Assembly (NCBI GenBank): GCA_031281855.1
Contig: JAITEW010000108.1
Coordinates: 1-5,010, forward strand
Source of the DNA: Treponema sp.
GTDB taxonomy: Bacteria; Spirochaetota; Spirochaetia; Treponematales; Breznakiellaceae
Direction of reading: 5' to 3'
Length of the DNA stretch: 5,010 nucleotides
This document shows, one piece after another, positions 1-5,010 of the stretch (its first letter is position 1; each line of letters opens with the position of its first letter). The notes under the pieces were generated by a model that did not search any database, had not been told where the DNA came from, and was given only the letters and a program-made list of their open reading frames with translations. The translations under genes and the position numbers were made by a program.

Positions 1-1
1 T

Positions 2-112
2 ATCAACATGCTTGAAGGGAGCTATTTCGATTATGAAAAAGGGGAAACTACGCCTATCTCCCTTTCAGGAGCCGAAGAAAAGATCCGGCCTTTAAGCGCG
101 CCTGAACTTTAA
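2..112 (+). CDS. 3' end of an unrecognised upstream gene (partial)
   Basis: An open frame enters from the left edge and ends at TAA 110-112, giving the last 36 residues of a protein. The visible tail starts INMLEGSYFDYEKG and ends PLSAPEL. It is hydrophilic, with no membrane segment and no motif I can assign. Evidence that it is coding: it is the only frame open through the left edge up to a stop that leaves a normal 40-base gap before the next gene, and its composition is protein-like. Its relation to the MoxR operon is unknown; it is on the same strand and close enough to be co-transcribed. I do not recognise the family from so short a tail. Confidence 0.6.
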   Translation: MNMLEGSYFDYEKGETTPISLSGAEEKIRPLSAPEL

Positions 113-115
113 GGG

Positions 116-145
116 TTAGTAATAAATCCCGCAACGGGGTATACT
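116..145 (+). promoter_or_regulatory. Possible promoter just upstream of the MoxR gene
   Basis: TATACT at 140-145 matches five of six bases of the sigma-70 -10 consensus. A weak -35-like TTAGTA lies at 116-121, with an 18-base spacer. The -10 box ends only 7 bases before ATG 153, so a transcript started here would have almost no leader. There is no well-spaced Shine-Dalgarno site either: the only G-run, 146-150, ends 2 bases before the ATG. This is inferred from consensus matching only; the operon may instead be read from a promoter upstream of the window. Confidence 0.3.
126..140 (+). other. Small hairpin between the upstream gene and the MoxR gene
   Basis: CCCG (128-131) and CGGG (135-138) form a perfect inverted repeat around a CAA loop, extendable by U-G and A-U pairs to a 6-bp stem. 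It is followed by ATACTGGGGG rather than a T-run, so it is not a standard intrinsic terminator. It could slow transcription or partly mask the start region of the next gene. It may also be chance. Confidence 0.25.
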
Positions 146-152
146 GGGGGCC

Positions 153-1142
153 ATGGAAGAAATTCAGGCTATTTCAGGTTTTGCCTCCCGGATCAGGGAT
201 AATATCGAGAAGGTTTTTTTGGGGAAAAGGGCGGTCGTCGATATGATGCTGGCCTGTTTTCTGGCCCGGGGGCACGCGCTCCTTGAGGACGTTCCCGGCA
301 CAGGGAAGACCATACTGGCCCGGGCGTTTGCGGCGAGCCTGGATTTAAGCTTTGCCCGGATACAGTGCACCCCGGACCTTCTGCCGGCGGACATCCTTGG
401 GGTTTCGGTGTGGCGACAGGACCAGGGCCAGTTCGTTTACCGCAAAGGGCCGGTGGTTAACCAGTTCGTGCTGGTAGACGAGATCAACAGGGCCACGCCG
501 CGGACCCAGTCGGCCCTTCTGGAAGCTATGGCCGAAGGGCAGATTTCTGTTGAAGGGAACCGCCTTCCTTTGCCGGAGCCTTTTTTTGTCATGGCCACCC
601 AGAACCCTGTGGAGTACGAGGGCACCTTCCCTTTGCCTGAAGCCCAGAAGGACCGCTTCCTCCTGTCCCTTTCCATCGGCTATCCCGATGCCGAAGCCGA
701 GGCCCTGATGCTGGAAAGCCAGCGGCGCCTGAGCCACCCGGTAACGGATTTGCAGCCTGTAGCCTCTGCGGCAGAGGCGGTCCCTCTCCAGGAAAAAGTC
801 GCCTCAATCCACGTGGACCCTCTGGTGCGGAACTACCTTCTCGCCTTGATCGAAGCCACCAGGCTGGACTCAAACCTCAGGGCAGGGATCTCCCCAAGGG
901 GAAGCCTGGCCCTTTACCGCGCCAGCCAGGCCCTGGCGGCGGTCAGGGGCAGGGATTACGTGACCCCTGAAGACGTAAAGGAAATGGCGCCTCCGGTTTT
1001 CCGCCAGCGGCTTCTCCTTTCGCCGGACGCCCTGGTCCGGGGGATCAAGCCGGACAGGATCAGCTCCTCGGCGCTGGACAGGGTTCCGGTCCCGGATTAC
1101 AGGGGCGCCGCGTTCGCGGCCGGTACAAGCCCTTCTTCATGA
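153..1142 (+). CDS. MoxR-family AAA+ ATPase
   Basis: A 329-residue cytoplasmic AAA+ ATPase of the MoxR (AAA_3) family, with all nucleotide-handling motifs present. Walker A is EDVPGTGKT (45-53), Walker B is FVLVDE (105-110), sensor 1 is ATQNP (148-152), an arginine-finger-type QKDRF lies at 165-169, and a sensor-2-like SPRG at 247-250. The C-terminal lid ends at about residue 310, and length is normal for the family. MoxR proteins hydrolyse ATP to remodel or assist partner proteins, usually a DUF58/von Willebrand A protein encoded next door, as here. ATG 153 is the first ATG after an in-frame stop at 123-125. It is poorly supported by a ribosome site, but the N-terminus looks complete. The stop overlaps the next start as ATGA (1139-1142). 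Assignment to the family is firm; the actual client and process are unknown. Confidence 0.95.
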   Translation: MEEIQAISGFASRIRDNIEKVFLGKRAVVDMMLACFLARGHALLEDVPGTGKTILARAFAASLDLSFARIQCTPDLLPADILGVSVWRQDQGQFVYRKGPVVNQFVLVDEINRATPRTQSALLEAMAEGQISVEGNRLPLPEPFFVMATQNPVEYEGTFPLPEAQKDRFLLSLSIGYPDAEAEALMLESQRRLSHPVTDLQPVASAAEAVPLQEKVASIHVDPLVRNYLLALIEATRLDSNLRAGISPRGSLALYRASQALAAVRGRDYVTPEDVKEMAPPVFRQRLLLSPDALVRGIKPDRISSSALDRVPVPDYRGAAFAAGTSPSS

Positions 1143-2392
1143 AACAGCGGAACTGGGCGTCAGTCAGAACCAGGGGGAACGGCATACTGTTCGCCGCTTT
1201 TCCGGCGCTCCTTCTTTTCTATATCTTTACCCCTTTGCGCCTCATCCAGTTCATCGTTCTTTTCCTCATCATCGTTCTTCTGGGTTCCCGGATTTACAGC
1301 GAATACCTCATCCGCCATCTGAGCCTGGTCCGCTCGGACGCCGAGATCCGGGGCTTCAGGCATGAGTGGATCGAAGTGGAGCTTGCGGCGGAAAACCACG
1401 GGCGTCTTCCCGCTTTTATGCTGGCCATAGGGGACTCCCCCGGGAGGCTCCCGGTTTTCAGAAATATCAAACGCCTGTGTACCCTAAGGGGAAGGCGGAA
1501 GTATACCCTCCGCTGGCAGGGCTACGGTTCGCTCCGGGGCCTCTATGAACTGGGGCCCGCTTCGCTCCGGGGCGCCGATCCCCTGGGGCTTTTTCCTTTC
1601 ACCCTTACCGCCTCCGAGACGGCGCGGCTCTTTGTCTATCCCGCGCCGGGTTTTATCGGCATCAGATCCCCTGGAGGTATTCCCCTGGGCTCCCTTGTCA
1701 GCCCCAACCCCTTCCACGAGGACCTCAACCGCCGCCGTTCCCTGCGGGAGTACAACCCAGGCGACGAGATGCGGCGGATCAACTGGAAGGCTACGGCGAA
1801 AAATTCCGCACAGACCGGAACCCTGAGCGCCGGCGGCGGCCTCATGGTGAATGAATACGATGCCACCCTCTCGTATCCTCTGGTGGTTTTCCTCAACGCC
1901 GATCCCGCCGAGTACTCCCTGAAAAACCGGGAACTCCACCTGGAGCGGGCCATCGAAGCCGCCGCCGCCCTCTGCCTCATGGCTTCCCGGGAACGGCAGG
2001 CCCTGGGTTTTATCGTCCACACAGGAAAAGACAGTGAAGGGGTTATCAAGCCAGGGGCTTTTACCCTTATCCCCATACTGGAGCGCCTTGCGGTACTGGA
2101 GCGGCGTACCATTGAGGAAAACGAAGAAAACGAGGAAGGCGAAGCCGGCGCGCCGGGCCTTGGGGGCAGCGTGAGACGCCTGCTTGATGAAGGCAAATTC
2201 CTCCCTTTCGGAACCAGGCTGGTGTACGCCGGGCCCGGCCTTGCCGATGAAGGCTACCGCGCCCTGGAGAGCCTCAGGCGCTATCACGTTACCCTGGAAT
2301 ACGTCGTTATACAGGAACAGTCCCTGGCTCCTGAAACCGGGCCGGGTTCCCGGCGGTATCAGATGAAGGAAAGGGGCTATGAGATTCTCTGA
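1139..2392 (+). CDS. DUF58 (vWA-like) membrane-anchored protein
   Basis: A 417-residue DUF58 protein. Two hydrophobic helices (about 14-32 and 34-49) anchor it, and the rest should be a soluble beta-rich region followed by the DUF58 core. Family signatures are RGLYELGP followed by DPLGLF (133-151) and the hallmark REYNPGDEMRRINWKATA (203-220). The C-terminal part has a von Willebrand A-like pattern (LVVFLNAD at 248-255, LERAIEAAAALCLMAS at 268-283). An acidic insert lies at 326-335. The start overlaps the MoxR stop as ATGA. No good Shine-Dalgarno site precedes it, so translation probably relies on coupling to the upstream gene. DUF58 proteins are the usual partners of MoxR ATPases; the molecular role is not well defined. 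No metal-binding MIDAS DxSxS motif is evident, so metal binding should not be assumed. The family call is firm. Confidence 0.92.
   Translation: MKQRNWASVRTRGNGILFAAFPALLLFYIFTPLRLIQFIVLFLIIVLLGSRIYSEYLIRHLSLVRSDAEIRGFRHEWIEVELAAENHGRLPAFMLAIGDSPGRLPVFRNIKRLCTLRGRRKYTLRWQGYGSLRGLYELGPASLRGADPLGLFPFTLTASETARLFVYPAPGFIGIRSPGGIPLGSLVSPNPFHEDLNRRRSLREYNPGDEMRRINWKATAKNSAQTGTLSAGGGLMVNEYDATLSYPLVVFLNADPAEYSLKNRELHLERAIEAAAALCLMASRERQALGFIVHTGKDSEGVIKPGAFTLIPILERLAVLERRTIEENEENEEGEAGAPGLGGSVRRLLDEGKFLPFGTRLVYAGPGLADEGYRALESLRRYHVTLEYVVIQEQSLAPETGPGSRRYQMKERGYEIL
2114..2140 (+). repeat. Three 9-base tandem units inside the DUF58 gene
   Basis: GAGGAAAAC, GAAGAAAAC and GAGGAAGGC follow one another in frame and encode EEN-EEN-EEG, followed by more acidic and small residues. 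The unit length is a multiple of three, so gain or loss of a unit would keep the frame. It lies in a loop-like stretch between the predicted core strands. Confidence 0.6.
2366..2375 (+). promoter_or_regulatory. Ribosome binding site for the DUF4129-like gene
   Basis: The purine-rich AAGGAAAGGG lies 3 bases before ATG 2379; its AAGGA core ends 8 bases upstream, a suitable spacing. It sits inside the end of the DUF58 gene. It is the clearest Shine-Dalgarno match in the operon and supports the overlapping start. Confidence 0.6.
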
Positions 2393-4019
2393 AATTCACC
2401 AGGAAGCTGCGCCTGAAAGCCCGAATCCCGGGGAAGAAAAACCCTTTTACGCTATCCTTTCGGTCTACATCCCCTGTTCGGTTATGCTTGCCTCTCTCCC
2501 CCTTTTAGGGAGGATTCTGACAGTCATTTCTCTTAGCCTGGGAGGAGGGGGGCTGAACTTTCCCTACGGCGTCTGGTTCCTTTCGGGCCTCTTTGGAGGG
2601 CTGGCCGCTTCGGCCTACAGCGCCCTGATAAAGAAGTCCCAGGCCAGCCACGCCGCAGCGGACATCCGGGGAGGCCTTATCATCCTTATCCTGGCATACG
2701 CCCTTTCGTCCCTGCCGGGAGCGGTCCGTATCCTTCTTTGGGGATTTTTCCCTTCTCTTGCAAACATACCGTCGGCGCTTACGGGCCTGGTTATCTGGTT
2801 TTCGGTTTTGTCGATAAAACGGACCTTCGGGTGCCGCGAACTCTTTGAGCTTCATATCTCCCTGCACGAAGGGGACGCCCTTAAATCCCTTATGCTTGAG
2901 GATTCCGCCCTGATGAGCCAGGCCGACAGCGGTATACAGCGCCTCGCCCGTTTCTACGGGGTTTGGATTGCCCTGACGGCTCTGCTGGCTCTGGGCTGCA
3001 GCGCACTCGGCGTCGTCCTGCCCCTATATTTCCTTATCCTCCTGATCGTGCTTTTTACCGCTGCTTTCTGCATCCTCGGCTTCCTGGGCATGCTGAGGAG
3101 GGAGCACGCTTTTGCCGCCGAAGGTATCGCCCTTTCACCTGCTGATCGCGCGTTTTCCTTCCCCTCAGCGGCCCTTTTTGTCATTACCGCCGCCGGCGCG
3201 GGGCTGCTCCTGTCTTCGGACTCAAGCCTCCTGCCGCCGGGGCTCATCGCCGCCTTTTTCCGCTGGCTTTCCGGGCTCCTTTCGGCCCGCTTCCGCCCGC
3301 CTGAGGCTCCCCCTCCTCCTCCCCAAATCATGGACTTTATGCCCCCGGCGCCTATGCTCCCTCCTGAACTCATGGCTGCGGCTGAAGAGCAGGGACCCTG
3401 GCCTTTCTGGGATTATCTTAAATACGGGCTTTTGGCTCTGGCGGTTTTTCTCTTCCTCTGGTTCATGGTATACCCTTTGCTGAACCGGCCCCGGCTTTCC
3501 CTTGGAGGCATCTCCCTCCTGGAACAGTTCCGCCGTTTCCTCTGCCGCTGGTTTTCCGCCCTTGCCCGGGGGATCGCCGCTTTTTTCGCCGCCCTCATGG
3601 GCGGTTCGCTTAGACTGAAAAATCCGGGCCTTTCCGCCGCCGCTGTCCATCGCCTGGCCGGAGACATCCTTGAAGGCTACAGTCCCGCCAAGCGGCGGGA
3701 AATGCGCCGCAGCGCGACGCTTTTCGCAAAGCTCATCCTTTGGGGCGCCGAAACCCTCAAGGTAAGCTGGAAGCCTTCCTATGCGCCAGGCGAATACTGC
3801 GGCGTCCTGGCGGCTGCGACCGAATCAACAGCGGCTCCCGCTACGGATGTCCCTGTAACCGCCTCCGGCAGCGGGACCGAGGGGCCGGCAAAGAAAACCG
3901 GCCCCGCCGTCATTCGCTGCGGTGAAATTTTCGAGAAAGCCCTTTACGCGGCCCAGCCCCTTTCCCGGGAAGAGGCGAGGGAATTCAGGGAACTGGTGGA
4001 GAGGATAGTCCGGGTTTAG
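2379..4019 (+). CDS. Multi-pass membrane protein with DUF4129-like C-terminal tail
   Basis: A 546-residue protein, third in the MoxR-DUF58 operon, overlapping the DUF58 gene by 14 bases. Hydrophobic segments lie at about 26-52, 64-84, 97-113, 117-146, 194-209, 211-238, 261-279 and 346-367, with a soluble loop at 147-192. A proline-rich stretch (307-329, including a run of five prolines) precedes the last helix. The tail carries a DUF4129-like pattern: PSYAPGEYCGVLAA (466-479), then IFEKALYAAQPLSREEAREF (517-536). A low-complexity Ala/Thr/Gly insert (about 478-510) separates the two parts. In the common MoxR-DUF58-TgpA arrangement this position is held by a transglutaminase with membrane helices and a DUF4129 tail. 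No transglutaminase Cys-His-Asp region is seen here. It probably forms an envelope complex with the two upstream products. The membrane nature is firm; the DUF4129 call is made by eye. Confidence 0.8.
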   Translation: MRFSEIHQEAAPESPNPGEEKPFYAILSVYIPCSVMLASLPLLGRILTVISLSLGGGGLNFPYGVWFLSGLFGGLAASAYSALIKKSQASHAAADIRGGLIILILAYALSSLPGAVRILLWGFFPSLANIPSALTGLVIWFSVLSIKRTFGCRELFELHISLHEGDALKSLMLEDSALMSQADSGIQRLARFYGVWIALTALLALGCSALGVVLPLYFLILLIVLFTAAFCILGFLGMLRREHAFAAEGIALSPADRAFSFPSAALFVITAAGAGLLLSSDSSLLPPGLIAAFFRWLSGLLSARFRPPEAPPPPPQIMDFMPPAPMLPPELMAAAEEQGPWPFWDYLKYGLLALAVFLFLWFMVYPLLNRPRLSLGGISLLEQFRRFLCRWFSALARGIAAFFAALMGGSLRLKNPGLSAAAVHRLAGDILEGYSPAKRREMRRSATLFAKLILWGAETLKVSWKPSYAPGEYCGVLAAATESTAAPATDVPVTASGSGTEGPAKKTGPAVIRCGEIFEKALYAAQPLSREEAREFRELVERIVRV

Positions 4020-4222
4020 AGGTTATTATACGCTGTTGGGGATTTGCCGTAGTATTTTCGATAAGCCCTGACAAAAGTATGATAAGAACTGTATCCCGCT
4101 TCCATACCAGCGCTCCCTACTTTGTAATTTTTTTCCACTATCAGGGTCTGAGCGTATTCCATTCTCATTTTTTCCAGATATTTTGAAATATGGGTATTTA
4201 CTTGACGCAGGAAATGACTTTA
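4016..4222 (-). pseudogene. AraC-family regulator, C-terminal remnant
   Basis: The - strand encodes 67 residues from 4219 down to TAA at 4018-4016. They match the C-terminal DNA-binding domain of AraC-family activators. SHFLRQVN..ISKYLEKMRMEYA is the second half of the first helix-turn-helix and its linker helix. The second helix-turn-helix follows, with the diagnostic AGYSSYHTFVRAYRKYYGKS and PTAY near the end. Directly upstream in frame is a stop (TAA, 4222-4220), and the reading beyond it is not recognisably AraC-like. The N-terminal ligand domain and first recognition helix are absent, and no credible start codon precedes the domain. A transposase gene begins 18 bases to the right, pointing away, so insertion or rearrangement probably cut the gene. 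The remnant's stop overlaps the operon's last stop tail to tail by about 4 bases. The AraC call is strong; the original regulon is unknown. Confidence 0.85.
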
Positions 4223-4229
4223 TGATACT
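4202..4229 (+). promoter_or_regulatory. Possible promoter of the transposase, spanning the junction
   Basis: TTGACG (4202-4207, five of six bases of the -35 consensus) and GATACT (4224-4229, four of six of the -10) are 16 bases apart. The -35 lies inside the AraC remnant and the -10 lies at or beyond the presumed element boundary, just before a run of seven T (4229-4235). If the boundary is right, the promoter is a hybrid made by the insertion. Consensus match only. Confidence 0.35.
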
Positions 4230-5010
4230 TTTTTTGCATGTTAAATTATCCCATGGATTTAATTGAATTTGAGAAAGAATTCCGGACAGAGGCTCAATGC
4301 AGGGCATATATAATCAGGTTACGATACACGGACGGCATATTTACCTGTCCCTTGTGTGGCAGCAAAAAAAGTTATCCGGTTAAAGATAATTTTTATGAAT
4401 GCGCACAATGTGGTCATCAGGAATCCATTTTATCCGGAACACTCTTTCAGGATACGCATAAATCGTTGTGCTTATGGTTTCGGGCTATCTGGTATATTAC
4501 ATCACAAAAAAACGGGACAAGCGCTTTGGGTTTGCAACGGGTATTGGGACTGGGAAGTTACAAAACAGCCTGGTTATGGTTACACAAATTACGGCGAGCA
4601 ATGGTAAGACCGGGGAGGGAAAAACTTTCCGGAAAGATAGAAGTGGATGAAGCATACTTTGGAGGTCCTGAAAGTGGGGGGAAACGGGGTCGGGGTACTG
4701 AAAACAAGGTATTAGCGGTCATAGCAGTCGAGATAAATGAAGGAAAAGTGGGGCGTATGAGAATAGCTATAATTCAGGATCTCAGTTCGGCCAGCCTCCA
4801 TGGATTTATAGAGGATACGGTTGAACAAGGGAGTATAATTATAACCGATGGCTGGAGGGGATATAATGGAATATCCGCAAAGGGATATAGCCACGAAACA
4901 ATTACCGCCGGAGAGCAGGATGTATTATTGCCTCATATTCATACGATAATTTCATTAATTAAACGGTGGATACTGGGAACATTACAAGGGTCCTGTTCGA
5001 AAGAACATCT
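4220..5010 (+). mobile_element. IS1595-family insertion element, left part (partial)
   Basis: The left boundary is placed where AraC homology stops, at about 4217-4235. The element continues beyond the right edge. It is defined by the transposase inside it. I could not identify a terminal inverted repeat near 4211-4240, and target duplications cannot be tested because the right end is missing. The region is visibly poorer in G+C than the operon, consistent with separate origin. Confidence 0.6.
4238..5010 (+). CDS. IS1595/ISXO2-type DDE transposase (3' end outside window)
   Basis: An uninterrupted frame from ATG 4238 to the right edge gives 257 residues. A zinc ribbon has Cys 37, 40, 55 and 58 (CPLC and CAQC). 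It is followed by a helix-turn-helix-like region (about 92-122) and the DDE fold: GKIEVDEAYFGG (132-143, first Asp 137) and IITDGWRGYNG (201-211, second Asp 204). Next comes the family block LPHIHTIISLIKRWILGT (231-248), with SKEHL at the edge. This order is characteristic of the IS1595 family, which moves by cut-and-paste. The missing end should carry the rest of the catalytic domain. A second ATG at 4253 (MDLIEFEKEF) matches the usual family N-terminus and may be the true start; neither ATG has a clear ribosome site. Frequent ATA and TTA codons set it apart from the operon genes. No frameshift is seen, so it may be functional. Confidence 0.9.
   Translation, partial: MLNYPMDLIEFEKEFRTEAQCRAYIIRLRYTDGIFTCPLCGSKKSYPVKDNFYECAQCGHQESILSGTLFQDTHKSLCLWFRAIWYITSQKNGTSALGLQRVLGLGSYKTAWLWLHKLRRAMVRPGREKLSGKIEVDEAYFGGPESGGKRGRGTENKVLAVIAVEINEGKVGRMRIAIIQDLSSASLHGFIEDTVEQGSIIITDGWRGYNGISAKGYSHETITAGEQDVLLPHIHTIISLIKRWILGTLQGSCSKEH

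Noticed and set aside
1528..1573. A 13-base direct repeat (TTCGCTCCGGGGC at 1528-1540 and 1561-1573)
   Set aside because: Both copies encode SLRG around the conserved RG-Y-LGP motif of DUF58. Codon reuse in a conserved segment explains it better than a mobile or regulatory repeat.
1484..2287. A long minus-strand open frame (267 codons) opposite the DUF58 gene
   Set aside because: It is an antisense shadow of GC-rich coding sequence; the plus strand carries a well-matched DUF58 protein and the minus translation shows no family motif.
3298..3365. C/CCT-rich tract as a DNA-level structural element
   Set aside because: It encodes a proline-rich protein segment in frame; codon content alone accounts for the pattern.
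4211..4236. T-run (4229-4235) as an intrinsic terminator
   Set aside because: No stable GC-rich stem lies directly before the T-run on the plus strand.
4026..4307. A 93-codon ATG-started frame on the minus strand between the operon and the transposase
   Set aside because: It overlaps the AraC-like reading in a different frame, runs into the transposase start, and has no family resemblance; the neighbouring frame gives a clear AraC domain.
4356..4650. Two plus-strand frames (4356-4607 and 4468-4650) within the transposase
   Set aside because: They are out of frame with a continuous transposase reading that carries the zinc ribbon and catalytic motifs.

Overview
The window holds one intact three-gene operon on the + strand (153-4019) and, after a sharp drop in G+C and a change in codon use, about 1 kb of damaged accessory DNA (4016-5010). 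The operon's GC-rich, CTT/CTC/GGG/GCC-heavy style and its MoxR-DUF58-membrane protein order would fit a spirochaete such as a Treponema relative. That assignment is an impression of style and gene order, not a demonstrated placement.

Layout: 2-112 is the 3' end of an upstream + strand gene that I do not recognise. 153-1142 is a MoxR-family AAA+ ATPase. 1139-2392 is a DUF58 protein anchored by two N-terminal membrane helices, joined to the first gene by an ATGA overlap. 2379-4019 is a multi-pass membrane protein with a DUF4129-like cytoplasmic tail, overlapping the DUF58 gene by 14 bases. The overlaps imply one translationally coupled transcript. By family knowledge, MoxR ATPases act as chaperone-like partners of DUF58 (von Willebrand A-like) proteins and membrane partners at the cell envelope. 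In many bacteria the third gene is a TgpA-type transglutaminase. Here it keeps a similar layout (membrane bundle, outside segment, one helix, DUF4129 tail), but a short proline-rich segment stands where a transglutaminase domain would be.

Right-hand part: tail to tail with the operon, on the - strand, lies a 67-codon remnant of an AraC-family regulator (4016-4219). It contains the end of the first helix-turn-helix and the whole second one, and is cut off at about 4220. From 4238 a + strand IS1595/ISXO2-type transposase runs off the window end. The simplest reading is that an IS1595-family element inserted into, or recombined with, the araC-like gene. Neither of these two genes shows up as a complete ATG-to-stop ORF within the window.

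No tRNA, rRNA, CRISPR array, riboswitch or strong intrinsic terminator was seen. I found no convincing evidence for an entirely new system. The best leads are the transglutaminase-less third gene and the broken regulator at the element boundary.
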